From assembly GCF_024397915.1 (NCBI RefSeq), contig NZ_CP073347.1:4154001-4218000 (forward strand): a stretch of 64,000 bases of DNA. The letters are read 5' to 3'. The notes beneath the pieces were generated by a model. That model did not search any database. It was not told the origin of the DNA and saw only the letters and a program-made list of their open reading frames with translations. The stretch is from Marinobacterium rhizophilum (GTDB lineage Bacteria; Pseudomonadota; Gammaproteobacteria; Pseudomonadales; Balneatricaceae). This document shows, piece after piece, positions 1 to 8,767 of the stretch (position 1 is its first letter; each line of letters opens with the position of its first letter). The translations under genes were made by a program, and so were the position numbers.

Positions 1-1191
1 GATGGTGTCGTGCAGCTGGTCGTAACTGGCCTGCAGCAGCTCGTCCCGCGGGTAGCCATAGATGATATGGCGCAGTGCCTTGTAGCCGTGGGTGTCGTCC
101 GGCATGCCCGAAGCATCCAGCAGGCGTTGCACATGCTGGCGGATGCGCGGGATCTGGGTAATGGGAGTGTCGTAAGCCTTGCTGGAATAGAGGCCGAAAA
201 AACGCCACTCACCGATCACTTCGCCCGTCGGGGTGGTTTTCTTGACGCCAATGTAATCGAAGTGGGCCTGTTGCTGCACAGTGGAGCGGGTGGACGATTT
301 GGTCAGCACCAGCACCTGGGGGGCTTCGAGCTGTCGGCTGAAATGGTCGTCCAGCTCCAGGGTGCGCTGGGCATCGGAGACGGGGTCGCGGAAGCAGCCC
401 AGGCCGCTGCCTTCTTCATACGTCAGTCGGTAGCGCTTGCCCGCGATGGACTCGACCCGGTAGAAGCGAAAGCCGACAAACAGGAAGTTGCCGCTGGCCA
501 TCCAGCGCAGCAGTGCCACGGCCTCCTGGTTGTCCTCGCACCGGTTGCAGACCTCACTTTGCTCGCACCAGCTCGCGGCTTCCTCGACCCGCGCCAACAG
601 GGGCTTCCAGTCTTCCACCGTATAGCGCACATCGAGCAGAACCTGTTGCAGGCGCGATTCAATATGCGCCAGGACTTCGGCGCTGGTCTGGCGGTCGATC
701 TCAAAACGCACCAGGGTTTCGATGCACTGGCCGGCCGGAACGGGACCGCCGCTGTTCTCGCAATACTGCAGCAGCCGGCCCTGGTCGTCCCGTTCGGCAC
801 GGTAAATCGGGTAGACCTGGCGGTGAATGCCCAGGCCCTGACGCGCGAGCTCCGTGGCGCAGCTGGCGACGATAAAGGGCATGTCGTCCATCACGATTTC
901 AATAATGCTGTGGGAACTGTGCCAATGGTTGCGCTGCGGATCCGGGTTATAGGCCCGCACCAGGGTTTGTTGCGGGTCGCGCCGCTGCAGGCTGTGCCAG
1001 ATATCGAGCAGGGCGCCGTAGCGATCCTGTGCTGTCATGCCGGGGTCGCTGGTGGCACTGTCGGCCTGCGGGTGGAAAACATGGTTGCACAGGCGCTGCA
1101 GCTGGGTGGCCTCGGTGCCGGTATGGTGGGCGCTGATCAGGGCCTGCAGGTCGGCTTCGATAGGGCTGGGGTGTGCGGAGTTCAGATCCAT
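1..1191 (-). CDS. gdhB: NAD-specific glutamate dehydrogenase, large type (N-terminal 397 codons; runs off the window)
   Basis: The minus-strand frame is open from an ATG at 1191 to the window edge, so only the N-terminal quarter of a roughly 1,600-residue enzyme is present. The large NAD-GDHs convert glutamate to 2-oxoglutarate and ammonium in the cytoplasm. The segment resembles their N-terminal regulatory part: an RAYNPDPQRNHWHSSH stretch, then DDMPFIVAS, then a region ending GNFLFVGFRFY with the typical hydrophobic/aromatic pattern. Catalytic residues lie outside the window. A GAGAG stretch precedes the ATG. A long plus-strand frame over the same DNA is its shadow. Family assignment is by remembered sequence similarity; the start is reasonably secure. 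Confidence 0.8.
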   Translation of the reverse strand, partial: MDLNSAHPSPIEADLQALISAHHTGTEATQLQRLCNHVFHPQADSATSDPGMTAQDRYGALLDIWHSLQRRDPQQTLVRAYNPDPQRNHWHSSHSIIEIVMDDMPFIVASCATELARQGLGIHRQVYPIYRAERDDQGRLLQYCENSGGPVPAGQCIETLVRFEIDRQTSAEVLAHIESRLQQVLLDVRYTVEDWKPLLARVEEAASWCEQSEVCNRCEDNQEAVALLRWMASGNFLFVGFRFYRVESIAGKRYRLTYEEGSGLGCFRDPVSDAQRTLELDDHFSRQLEAPQVLVLTKSSTRSTVQQQAHFDYIGVKKTTPTGEVIGEWRFFGLYSSKAYDTPITQIPRIRQHVQRLLDASGMPDDTHGYKALRHIIYGYPRDELLQASYDQLHDTI

Positions 1192-1298
1192 GGCTCTCGG
1201 CTTTGTTATCCAGTGGGCCCGCTAAGTATCAGTCAGGATTGCCGACTTCGACAGTCGAGGCCACCGATAAGCCCGGGCAAGGGTCTGCACCGGGTGCA

Positions 1299-1327
1299 AC
1301 CGGACCTGCGGCGGAGGCAGGTCCGGT
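1299..1327 (-). terminator. Stem-loop downstream of the MFS gene
   Basis: A perfect 11-bp stem, ACCGGACCTGC (1299-1309) against GCAGGTCCGGT (1317-1327), with a 7-nt loop. It lies about 45 nt after the MFS stop and before the gdhB start. There is no good U-tract on either side, so it may be a weak terminator or an mRNA-stabilising hairpin. Confidence 0.4.
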
Positions 1328-1373
1328 GGGGTAAACCGGGAGTTCGGGTGCGGCAAGGCGTGGATGCTGGTGC

Positions 1374-2585
1374 TTAGATCGGGGCGCGGCGCGCACTGTC
1401 GGCGCTGACAAACCCGGGCCGGCCGGCGTACCAGCCACAGCCCAGCTGTATCAGCTGCAGCAGCACAAGCAGCTGCAGGGCCAGGCTCCAGTTGCCCATC
1501 TGGTCATTGATCAGCCCCAGGGTCATGGGGCCGAAGGCGGCGAGCAGGTAGCCGATGGACTGCGCCATGGCGGACAGGCTGGTCGCTTCAACATGGCTTT
1601 GGGTGCGCAGGCCAAAGAGCGCCAGCGCAAAGCTCAGGGAGGCCGAGCCACTGAGCCCCAGCAAGGCGGCCCACAGAATGGGGGATGCCGTGGGTGCCAG
1701 CCAGAGGCCACACAGGCCCGCGCCGCCGAGCAGGAATACCGCCAGGGCCAGCGGGCGCTGGTCTTTCATGCGGGCGGCGATCATGGGGGTCAGCAGGTTG
1801 GCAGGGATGCCGGCCAGGCTGATCATGGAGGTAGCAAAGCCGGCAGCTTCGTCTGCCAGGCCTGCATCCATCAGGATCTTGGGCAGCCAGGTGGCGATGG
1901 AGTAAAAGAAAAAGGACTGTAGGCCCATGAAAACAGTCAGGGCCCAGGCTGTTGGGTCGCGCCAGAGCGTGACCCGTGTGCTGGGTCCTGGCGCCTCCTG
2001 GGTGCGTACCCGCAGCATGTACAGCCACAGCGGCAGGCACAGCAGCGGCAATAGAGCCCAGAACAGCAAGGGCGCCTGCCAGGCGTCGAAGGCGTCGCGC
2101 AGCGGTATGGCCAGGTAAACCCCGAAACCGGCCCCGAGGCTCAGGGCGACCGAGTAGAGCCCGGTCATCAGGCCAATCTGGCGCGGGAAATAGCCCTTTA
2201 CCAGCCCCGGAATCAGCACATTGAGCAAGGCAATGGCACTGCCCAGCAACAGGGTGCCCGTGAGTACCAGGCTGAGCAGGCTGGTGGTGCGCAGCCCGGC
2301 CCCTGCGGCGATCAGCAGCAAGGCGATGATCACCAGTAGCGGTGCACGAATACGCCGGGCCAGGGCCGGTACGCAGATGGAAACCAGGCCGAAGCAGATC
2401 AGCGGCAGGGTCGTCAGCAGGCTGAATTCGCTGGCGGACAACGCCAGGCTGGCCCGAATGTCGGCCACCAGGGGGCCGACGACGACCAGGCCGCCACGCA
2501 GGTTACCGGCGGCCAGCAGCAGCGCCAGGGTGGCGATAAAAAATGGCCACCTGCGTCCGTCAAACGGGCCTTTGAGTACTGTCAT
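1374..2585 (-). CDS. MFS transporter, CynX/NimT-like
   Basis: About 403 residues of alternating hydrophobic segments and short basic loops, as in 12-TM major facilitator proteins. It opens with a TM containing LLLAAGNLRGGLVVVGPL followed by SEFSLLTTLPL, which is the pattern of the CynX/NimT (cyanate/2-nitroimidazole permease-like) branch. The role would be solute export or uptake in the inner membrane; the substrate cannot be read from sequence. I chose the ATG at 2585 because GGAG lies 6 nt upstream. An in-frame ATG 13 codons earlier (2624) has a poorer context. It lies between the TauE gene and gdhB on the same strand with loose spacing, so operon membership is uncertain. Confidence 0.75.
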   Translation of the reverse strand: MTVLKGPFDGRRWPFFIATLALLLAAGNLRGGLVVVGPLVADIRASLALSASEFSLLTTLPLICFGLVSICVPALARRIRAPLLVIIALLLIAAGAGLRTTSLLSLVLTGTLLLGSAIALLNVLIPGLVKGYFPRQIGLMTGLYSVALSLGAGFGVYLAIPLRDAFDAWQAPLLFWALLPLLCLPLWLYMLRVRTQEAPGPSTRVTLWRDPTAWALTVFMGLQSFFFYSIATWLPKILMDAGLADEAAGFATSMISLAGIPANLLTPMIAARMKDQRPLALAVFLLGGAGLCGLWLAPTASPILWAALLGLSGSASLSFALALFGLRTQSHVEATSLSAMAQSIGYLLAAFGPMTLGLINDQMGNWSLALQLLVLLQLIQLGCGWYAGRPGFVSADSARRAPI

Positions 2586-2795
2586 CCATGTCTCCGGGGG
2601 AAATATCGAACGCTGCTCGAGCAAGGGCCCCGCCAGGGAGTCGATGGCGCTTGGCGGTTTCGAGGCACCGGGGAAAACCGCAATTGTGCCATTTTGGTGC
2701 AGGCCGATACAGGGTAAAAATCGAACAGTCTGTTGTACTTTTACGCGTTTTGCGTTGGTGGGGCCGGCTCCGTGCAGGGGCTGGATACGGCATGG

Positions 2796-3596
2796 CTAGC
2801 GGCTGTGCGGGACCAGTTGCAGCAGCGTCAGTGCATCGGCGGTCAGCTTGATGCCCACCAGGATGGTCAGGGTCTCGAAGGCGCGCTTCACCAGCTTGTT
2901 GCCCCGGGCGATGGACAGGTGAGCCCCCAAGTAGGCGCCGATCAGTGCGCCGAGCAGCAGTGCCGACAGCCAGGGCCACTGGGGCGCCTGCTGCAGGCTG
3001 ATCGTAAGTGCCCCCATGCCGTTCCAGAACAGCCCGACCAGCACCAGCACGTAGCTGACGGCGCGCTGGTAGTCGAAACCGAACCAGCGCACCAGCCAGA
3101 GGGTGACGAACAGGCCTGTACCGGAGGTCAGGGAGCCGTTGAGGATACCGATCAGCAGCAGGCCGATGCCGCCGATAACAAGCCCGCGACGGTCCCGATT
3201 GCGGGGTGCGAATGTCATCCCCAGCTGCTTCTTGCAGCTTGAATAGATACCCAATGCACAGGTGAGCAGGCCGAGTGCGAGCAGGGTCCAGGCTTCCGGC
3301 AGCTTGAGAACGCTCCAGGCGCCGAGCACCACCCCGGGCAGGCCGCAGGCCAGAATATAGCCGCAGAAACGCGGATCCAGGTGACCTTCACGCAGGTGGC
3401 GCAGGGTTGCGCCCAGCCCCAGGGCCACACTGGCAATTTTATGGGTTGCCAGTGCCACGCTGAAGCTCAGTCCCAGAAACAGCAGGACCGGCAGTTGCAG
3501 CAGGCCGGCTCCGCCACCGGCAAGGGCGGAGAGACCGTTGGCCAGCAAGGACAGCACGAAGAGGCCTAAATGCTCGAGCAGCAGTTCGGGCGTCAT
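2796..3596 (-). CDS. TauE/SafE (TSUP) family sulfite/anion exporter, full-length copy
   Basis: 266 residues, the usual size for this family of 7-8 TM permeases, with the two-fold repeat characteristic of TSUP proteins: GLSALAGGGAGLLQLPVLLFLG near the N-terminus and a second half around GILNGSLTSGTGLFVTLWLV. Family members move sulfite, sulfoacetate or other organosulfur/carboxylate anions across the inner membrane; the substrate here is unknown. The first 52 codons are repeated perfectly twice upstream (3445-4073), so the 5' context is the product of a tandem duplication. This is the only copy that carries the whole reading frame. It is separated from slmA by the repeat array. Confidence 0.8.
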   Translation of the reverse strand: MTPELLLEHLGLFVLSLLANGLSALAGGGAGLLQLPVLLFLGLSFSVALATHKIASVALGLGATLRHLREGHLDPRFCGYILACGLPGVVLGAWSVLKLPEAWTLLALGLLTCALGIYSSCKKQLGMTFAPRNRDRRGLVIGGIGLLLIGILNGSLTSGTGLFVTLWLVRWFGFDYQRAVSYVLVLVGLFWNGMGALTISLQQAPQWPWLSALLLGALIGAYLGAHLSIARGNKLVKRAFETLTILVGIKLTADALTLLQLVPHSR

Positions 3597-3826
3597 GGTC
3601 GCGGCTGTTTCAGTTGGTAGGGCGAAACTGACTGAGAATCCAGTGCTTCCACAGGTCTGTTCCAGTTTTCGTGAGTTGCCAGTGCCACGCTGAAGCTCAG
3701 TCCCAGAAACAGCAGGACCGGCAGTTGCAGCAGGCCGGCTCCGCCACCGGCAAGGGCGGAGAGACCGTTGGCCAGCAAGGACAGCACGAAGAGGCCTAAA
3801 TGCTCGAGCAGCAGTTCGGGCGTCAT
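3593..3826 (-). pseudogene. Truncated TauE N-terminal duplicate (77 codons), inner copy
   Basis: The frame starts with the same MTPELLLEHLGLF N-terminus as the full gene, runs 52 codons (one and a half predicted TM segments), then leaves homology after ATHE and ends in a 25-residue unrelated tail. Its TGA overlaps the ATG of the full-length copy (ATGA), so ribosomes finishing here could restart on the real gene. Probably a non-functional duplication product. It could act as a leader peptide coupling translation to the exporter, but nothing proves this. Confidence 0.6.
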
Positions 3827-4056
3827 GGTCGCGGCTGTTTCAGTTGGTAGGGCGAAACTGACTGAGAATCCAGTGCTTCCACAGGTCTGTTCCAGTTTTC
3901 GTGAGTTGCCAGTGCCACGCTGAAGCTCAGTCCCAGAAACAGCAGGACCGGCAGTTGCAGCAGGCCGGCTCCGCCACCGGCAAGGGCGGAGAGACCGTTG
4001 GCCAGCAAGGACAGCACGAAGAGGCCTAAATGCTCGAGCAGCAGTTCGGGCGTCAT
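3823..4056 (-). pseudogene. Truncated TauE N-terminal duplicate (77 codons), outer copy
   Basis: Identical in sequence to the inner truncated copy, including the 25-residue non-homologous tail. Its stop again overlaps the next ATG (ATGA). This is the copy nearest to slmA and keeps the native upstream DNA, so transcription of the array probably enters here. No convincing Shine-Dalgarno sequence precedes the ATG. Confidence 0.6.
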
Positions 4057-4141
4057 GGTCGCGGCTGTTTCAGGTGGCGGGACGGGACAGGACCCAGAAC
4101 TGCCGCTGGTCTGTCCCGGTTCCCGTGAGTCGCCAGGCTGT

Positions 4142-4741
4142 TCAAGCCGCCGGTCGGAACAGACCGGTGGCCAGGCGCGGCCACTGATCGGGCCAGAGTT
4201 CGGTCGGGCGCTGGCGGAATTCGCTGCGCACGAACTGGCGAATGCGCCCCTCGATGGTGGCCAGCATCAGGTTTGCGGTGGCGCCCGCGGTGGTGTGGGT
4301 GCGCAGGCCCTCACGAATCTCGGCTTCGCGCAGGATCTGGCGCAGCTGGGTTTCGAGGCGCTCGAACACCTGGTGCACGCGGGCGCGCAGGCGGTCGGTT
4401 TCACCGGCCAGGGCATCGCCGGTGAGAATGCGGGCCATGCCGGGGTTGCGCTCCACGAAAGCCAGCACCAGGGTGAGTATCTGTTCACACTGGCGGATGG
4501 CGCCGTGGTCGGAGTCCAGGATCAGGGTCACGCGGGAAAACAGGGTGTCTTCGATAAAGCTGATCAGGCCCTCGAACATGCGCGCCTTGCTGGGAAAATG
4601 CCGGTACAGGGCGGCTTCGGAGACACCGACCTCCCGCGCCAGGGACGCGGTGGTGATGCGCTGGCCCGGGTTGTTTTCAAGCATCTGTGCCAGCGCCTGC
4701 AGTATCTGTTCGCTGCGCGAAACCTTGGTTTGCTCGCTCAT
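4142..4741 (-). CDS. slmA: Nucleoid occlusion factor SlmA (TetR family)
   Basis: 199 residues, the usual SlmA length. The N-terminal TetR-type helix-turn-helix is clear around residues 26-55 (ITTASLAREVGVSEAALYRH, then FPSKARMFEGL), followed by the all-helical FtsZ-interaction/dimer domain. SlmA binds DNA sites over the nucleoid and blocks FtsZ assembly there, so that septa do not form across unsegregated chromosomes. The position next to dut and coaBC is the classic gammaproteobacterial context, which separates it from ordinary TetR regulators. It follows argB on the same strand with about 90 nt between them. Confidence 0.93.
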   Translation of the reverse strand: MSEQTKVSRSEQILQALAQMLENNPGQRITTASLAREVGVSEAALYRHFPSKARMFEGLISFIEDTLFSRVTLILDSDHGAIRQCEQILTLVLAFVERNPGMARILTGDALAGETDRLRARVHQVFERLETQLRQILREAEIREGLRTHTTAGATANLMLATIEGRIRQFVRSEFRQRPTELWPDQWPRLATGLFRPAA

Positions 4742-4830
4742 GCAAAGTCCTTTGAAGCGTGCGGTTGGGAATCGGCAGCGCCCGCTGCTCTATCGGTGGG
4801 GCGCTGCAGTAACGCGGTGACCGGCTGCCC

Positions 4831-5733
4831 CTAGAGGGTGCGGTTGGTGATCAGGGTGCCGACACCTTCGTCGGTGAAAATTTCCAGCATGCAGGAGTGC
4901 TCCACCCGGCCATCGATAATGTGGGCACTGTTGACGCCGTTTTTCACCGCGCTCAGGGCGCAGTCGATCTTGGGCAGCATGCCGCCATAGATGGTACCGT
5001 CCTCGATCAGGGCGTCGACCTGGCGGGTAGACAGGCCGGTCAGCAACTTGCCGTCCTTGTCGAGCAGTCCGGCAATGTTGGTCAGCAGCACCAGCTTCTC
5101 GGCCTGCAGCACTTCGGCGATCTTGCCGGCCACAAGATCGGCGTTGATGTTGTAGGACATGCCGTCTTCGTCGACACCGATCGGTGCGATTACCGGAATG
5201 AAGTCGGAGTTGACCAGCATGTCGAGGACCTTGACGTTGACCTTCTCGACTTCACCGACATGGCCAATATCGAGGATTTCGGGGGCCAGCATCTCGGGGG
5301 TCTTGTGCTTGACGCGCAGTTTGCGGGCTCTCAGCAGCTGGCCATCCTTGCCGGTCAGGCCAATGGCCTTGCCGCCGTTGCTGTTGATCAGGCCAACGAT
5401 CTGCTTGTTGACCATACCGCCGAGCACCATTTCGACCACGTCCATGGTTTTGGAGTCGGTGACACGCATGCCATTGATGAAATGGGACTCGATATTGAGC
5501 TTTTCCAGCAGGTCGCCGATCTGCGGGCCGCCACCATGCACGACGATGGGGTTCAGGCCGATCAGCTTGAGCATGACGATATCGCGGGCGAAGCTGTTCT
5601 GCAGCTTCTCGTCGATCATGGCGTTGCCGCCGTACTTGACGACCAGGGTCTTGCCGACGAATCGCTGGATGTAGGGCATCGCTTCACTGAGCACCTGGGC
5701 GGTGTTCATGGCTTCGTTGCGTGTCAGGGCCAT
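4831..5733 (-). CDS. argB: Acetylglutamate kinase
   Basis: 300 residues of the amino-acid kinase fold. It phosphorylates N-acetylglutamate with ATP in the second step of arginine biosynthesis, in the cytoplasm. Motifs include LVVKYGGNAM (nucleotide/phosphate loop, residues about 30-39), VVHGGGPQI (about 64-72) and a C-terminal IDGRVEHSCMLEIFTDEGVGTLI segment. An N-terminal helix of about 25 residues before the kinase core is typical of the arginine-inhibited hexameric ArgB. AAGGAG lies 10 nt upstream of the ATG. In pseudomonads argB lies next to algC and dut; algC is absent here and argB directly follows dut. Confidence 0.96.
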   Translation of the reverse strand: MALTRNEAMNTAQVLSEAMPYIQRFVGKTLVVKYGGNAMIDEKLQNSFARDIVMLKLIGLNPIVVHGGGPQIGDLLEKLNIESHFINGMRVTDSKTMDVVEMVLGGMVNKQIVGLINSNGGKAIGLTGKDGQLLRARKLRVKHKTPEMLAPEILDIGHVGEVEKVNVKVLDMLVNSDFIPVIAPIGVDEDGMSYNINADLVAGKIAEVLQAEKLVLLTNIAGLLDKDGKLLTGLSTRQVDALIEDGTIYGGMLPKIDCALSAVKNGVNSAHIIDGRVEHSCMLEIFTDEGVGTLITNRTL

Positions 5734-5764
5734 TGCGGTATCACTCCTTTGTGCAAAGTAATTG

Positions 5765-5797
5765 AACAGGCCGCCGGGGTGCTTCGGGCGGCCTGTT
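5765..5797. other. Intercistronic stem-loop between dut and argB
   Basis: A perfect 11-bp stem, AACAGGCCGCC (5765-5775) against GGCGGCCTGTT (5787-5797), with an 11-nt loop. No strong U-tract follows on the minus strand, so partial termination or 3'-end protection of the dut message is more likely than full termination. Confidence 0.5.
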
Positions 5798-5814
5798 GAG
5801 CGGGCGCTTGTGAA

Positions 5815-6270
5815 TCAGTGGCGGCCGGATGAGCCGAAGCCGCCGTCTGCCCGCTCGGAGGCGTGGAACTCATCCACCACCTCGAAGTCCGCCTGGACGA
5901 CCGGCACCAGCACCAGCTGGGCGATACGCTCGCCGGGCTCGACCACGAAGGTGGTCTGGCCACGGTTCCAGCAGGACACGAACAGCTGGCCCTGGTAGTC
6001 GGAATCGATCAGGCCGACCAGGTTGCCGAGCACGATGCCGTGCTTGTGGCCCAGGCCTGAGCGCGGCAGGATCATGGCGCAGAGTGACGGGTCTTCGATA
6101 TAGATCGACAGGCCGGTGGGCAGCAGTTCGGTCTGACCGGGTTCCAGCGTGACAGGTGCGTCCAGGCAGGCACGCAGATCCAGGCCTGCAGAGCCGGCGG
6201 TGGCATAGGCGGGCAGCGGAAAGTCGCTGCCGATGCGGGAATCGAGAATCTTTACTTGCAGTTTTTTCAT
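5815..6270 (-). CDS. dut: dUTP diphosphatase (dUTPase)
   Basis: 151 residues, a standard trimeric dUTPase. It hydrolyses dUTP to dUMP and pyrophosphate, keeping uracil out of DNA and supplying dTMP synthesis. The conserved motifs appear in order: AGLDLRA, LPRSGLG, GNLVGLIDSDYQG (catalytic Asp), GERIAQLV and the C-terminal lid RADGGFGSSGRH. Its ATG overlaps the coaBC stop by 4 nt (ATGA), so the two are translationally coupled, the same arrangement as in E. coli and Pseudomonas. Confidence 0.97.
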   Translation of the reverse strand: MKKLQVKILDSRIGSDFPLPAYATAGSAGLDLRACLDAPVTLEPGQTELLPTGLSIYIEDPSLCAMILPRSGLGHKHGIVLGNLVGLIDSDYQGQLFVSCWNRGQTTFVVEPGERIAQLVLVPVVQADFEVVDEFHASERADGGFGSSGRH

Positions 6271-7472
6271 TGGGCTCGGTTATACAGGTCGGCAATTTGA
6301 CGAATCAGCTGGCTGGCCAGCTGGCGTTTCGAGGTTTGGGGCAGCGGCAGTACGGAGTCGCGGCTGATCAGGGTCACGGCATTGTCGTCGCTGTTAAAGC
6401 CGATGCCGGGCTGGGAGACATCGTTGGCGACGATCAGGTCCAGGTTCTTGCGCTCCAGCTTGCTGCGGGCATAGGTCTGCAGGTCCTGGGTCTCGGCGGC
6501 AAAACCCACGGTAAAGGGTTTGTTGGGCAGGGCTGCGACGCTGGCGACGATATCCGGGTTCTTCACCAGACGCAGTTCCATGACCTCTTCGGCGCCTTTC
6601 TTTATCTTGTGTTCGGATACCGCGACGGGGCGGTAATCGGCCACGGCGGCAGCGGCGATAAAGATATCGCAGGACTCGATGCCCTTCATGGAGGCCGCCA
6701 GCATGTCATCGGCGCTCTGGACCGCGACGACGTCCATGCGCGGGGGGGCGGCCAGGTTCACCGGTCCGCTGATCAGCCTGACCCGCGCGCCGGCATCCAC
6801 CGCCGCCTGGGCGAGGGCATAGCCCATCTTGCCGGAGCTGTGGTTGGAGATGTAGCGCACCGGATCGAGTGCTTCGCGGGTCGGGCCTGCGGTAATAAAG
6901 ACGGTCTTGCCGGCCAGGGCGCCGGTATCGAATTGTTCGGCGGCAAGTTGCGCCAGTTCGCCGGGTTCCAGCATGCGCCCAAGGCCTGTGTCACCGCAGG
7001 CCTGCTCGCCGCTGCCGGGACCAAAGATACCGATGCCGTTGGCACGCAGGCGGGCGATATTGTCCTGGGTGTGGCGGTTGCGCCACATGGCCTGGTTCAT
7101 CGCCGGTGCCACACAGATCGGTGCGTCCGTGGCCAGGCAGAGGGTGCTGAGCAGGTCATTGCCCTGGCCATCGGCCAGGCGGGCGATAAAGTCGGCACTG
7201 GCCGGTGCGATCAGGATCAGGTCCGCCCATCTGGCCAGCTCGATATGCCCCATGCCGGCTTCGGCTTCCGGGTCCAGCAGGTGCTGGTGGACCCCGTGGC
7301 CGGACAGCGCCTGCAGTGTCAGTGGGGTGATGAACTCGGTCGCCGCAGCTGTCATGACAACGCGTACATCGGCGCCGGCTTTCTTGAGCAGGCGGGTGAG
7401 TTCGGCACTTTTATAGGCGGCAATGCCGCCGGTAATGCCCAGAATGATCTGTCTGTTAGTAAGTCGTTGCAT
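6267..7472 (-). CDS. coaBC: Bifunctional phosphopantothenoylcysteine decarboxylase / phosphopantothenate-cysteine ligase
   Basis: 401 residues. The N-terminal CoaC flavoprotein half (about 1-190) shows ILGITGGIAAYKSAEL, the APAMNQAMW motif and the ACGDTGLGRM substrate-clamp segment. The C-terminal CoaB half (about 190-401) begins with VFITAGPTREALDPVRYISN and carries the AAAVADYRP and KIKKG motifs of the ligase. Together they convert 4'-phosphopantothenate and cysteine to 4'-phosphopantetheine for coenzyme A. It is first in the minus-strand set coaBC, dut, argB, slmA and is divergent from radC. Confidence 0.96.
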   Translation of the reverse strand: MQRLTNRQIILGITGGIAAYKSAELTRLLKKAGADVRVVMTAAATEFITPLTLQALSGHGVHQHLLDPEAEAGMGHIELARWADLILIAPASADFIARLADGQGNDLLSTLCLATDAPICVAPAMNQAMWRNRHTQDNIARLRANGIGIFGPGSGEQACGDTGLGRMLEPGELAQLAAEQFDTGALAGKTVFITAGPTREALDPVRYISNHSSGKMGYALAQAAVDAGARVRLISGPVNLAAPPRMDVVAVQSADDMLAASMKGIESCDIFIAAAAVADYRPVAVSEHKIKKGAEEVMELRLVKNPDIVASVAALPNKPFTVGFAAETQDLQTYARSKLERKNLDLIVANDVSQPGIGFNSDDNAVTLISRDSVLPLPQTSKRQLASQLIRQIADLYNRAQ

Positions 7473-7661
7473 ACCCGCAGCCGCTGTGTTGCCGTCGCCA
7501 GAAAAAGAGCGCCTAAGATATCACTTCAGCGCCGTTTTGCGTAGGCGTGCGCAGCGCGAACTGTACCGGTGCTGAACGTAGCGGCTGCTAAGCTCCAGGG
7601 TGAAGCTGCTGTCAGTTTGCCTGGTGTCGGCAGGGCTCAAGACGACACAAGGAGGTGTCCA

Positions 7662-8336
7662 ATGTCCATTTCAGACTGGCCGGCGCAGGAGCGTCCGCGC
7701 GAGCGGTTATTATCCTTGGGTGCGGCGGCATTGTCGGATGCCGAGCTGCTGGCGATCTTTTTGCGCACGGGCGTGAGCGGCAAGAGTGCCGTGGACCTGG
7801 CGCGAGAGCTGCTTGAGCGCTTTGGGGGCCTGCGCCCGTTGCTGGAAAGCAGTCGAGAGCACTTTTGCCAGGGCCAGGGGCTGGGGGATGCGAAGTATGC
7901 CCAGTTGCAGGCGGTGCTGGAAATGGCCCGGCGTCATCTGGAAGCCTCGCTGGAACGGGGCGATGCGCTGGAAAATCCGGCGGCGGTTCGGCGCTATCTC
8001 ACGGCACGGCTGCGGCACCAGCCGCGTGAAGTCTTCGCCTGCCTGTTTCTGGATAACCGCCATCGGGTGATCCGGTTCGATGAGCTGTTTTTTGGCACCA
8101 TCGATGCCGCATCGGTCTACCCCCGCGAGGTGGTCAAACGGGCGTTGGCGCATAACGCGGCGGCGCTGATTCTGGCGCACAATCATCCGTCCGGTGTGGC
8201 GGAGCCCTCGCTGGCGGATCAGCAGATTACGCGGCGCCTGGTCGACGCCCTGGCGCTGGTGGAGATTCGGGTGCTGGACCATATGGTGGTGGGCGATGCC
8301 GAGGTGGTGTCCTTTGCCGAGCGAGGTTTGTTGTAG
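7662..8336 (+). CDS. radC: RadC family JAB-domain protein (UPF0758)
   Basis: 224 residues. The N-terminal helix-hairpin-helix-like region (about 1-100) is followed by a JAB1/MPN metalloprotease-like domain with LILAHNHPSGVAEPSLAD, the His-x-His...Asp metal motif. Despite the name, a role in DNA repair is not established for this family. The start at 7662 is chosen because AAGGAGG lies 6 nt upstream; the frame stays open for 31 codons further upstream without a good ribosome binding site. It is divergent from coaBC and upstream of rpmB, as in many gammaproteobacteria. Confidence 0.92.
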   Translation: MSISDWPAQERPRERLLSLGAAALSDAELLAIFLRTGVSGKSAVDLARELLERFGGLRPLLESSREHFCQGQGLGDAKYAQLQAVLEMARRHLEASLERGDALENPAAVRRYLTARLRHQPREVFACLFLDNRHRVIRFDELFFGTIDAASVYPREVVKRALAHNAAALILAHNHPSGVAEPSLADQQITRRLVDALALVEIRVLDHMVVGDAEVVSFAERGLL

Positions 8337-8519
8337 CGGTTAATCGCTGCACAATTTTTCTGGTATCGCTGCGCTTGTTTGAGTATGATATGCGCCCTTC
8401 TGTCCTCCTGGTACGGGATTTAGTCCGGTTTTTGGACGCTCCGCCTGAGATAGCTGCTGCATTTGCTATCGATAAGTATCTGGACAGGGTTATATAAACT
8501 TTTCGAGAAGGTTTTCGAG

Positions 8520-8756
8520 ATGTCTAAAGTTTGCATGGTTACCGGCAAGCGTCCGGTTACCGGGAACAACGTTTCCCACTCACAGCGTAAAACTCGCCGT
8601 CGTTTTCTGCCGAACCTGCACTGGCACCGTTTCTGGGTTGAGAGCGAGCAGCGTTTCGTGCGTCTGCGTGTATCTTCCAAAGGTATGCGTATCATCGATA
8701 AGAAGGGTATCGATTCGGTTCTGACCGAACTTCGTACCCGTGGCGAAAAGGTTTAA
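8520..8756 (+). CDS. rpmB: 50S ribosomal protein L28
   Basis: 78 residues, exactly the usual length. It begins MSKVCMVTGKRPVTGNNVSH and has the basic SQRKTRRRFLPNL segment. Binds 23S rRNA in the large subunit. The ATG at 8520 is supported by GAGAAGG upstream and by the conserved N-terminus. The roughly 180 nt between radC and rpmB include a weak candidate -10 (TATGAT, 8384-8389) for a ribosomal-protein promoter, but I see no good -35. Confidence 0.98.
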   Translation: MSKVCMVTGKRPVTGNNVSHSQRKTRRRFLPNLHWHRFWVESEQRFVRLRVSSKGMRIIDKKGIDSVLTELRTRGEKV

Positions 8757-8767
8757 GGAGTTAGATC

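Larger units (their letters stand above)
3445..4073. repeat. 230-bp tandem duplication of the TauE gene 5' end (2 full units plus a 169-bp partial)
   Basis: Units at 3445-3674, 3675-3904 and 3905-4073 appear identical by eye, with a period of exactly 230 bp. Each unit contains the first 52 codons of the exporter gene plus about 70 bp of spacer. After 4073 the copies diverge from the native upstream DNA, although the spacer and the native sequence (4074-4140) still share patches such as GTCTGT.CC.GTT..CGTGAGT.GCCAG. Confidence 0.95.

Noticed and set aside
10..1377. 455-codon plus-strand frame at the window start
   Set aside because: The opposite strand encodes a clear NAD-glutamate dehydrogenase N-terminus with a proper start; this frame is its shadow.
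6156..7544. 462-codon plus-strand frame opposite coaBC
   Set aside because: Shadow of coaBC and dut, both of which show all their family motifs.
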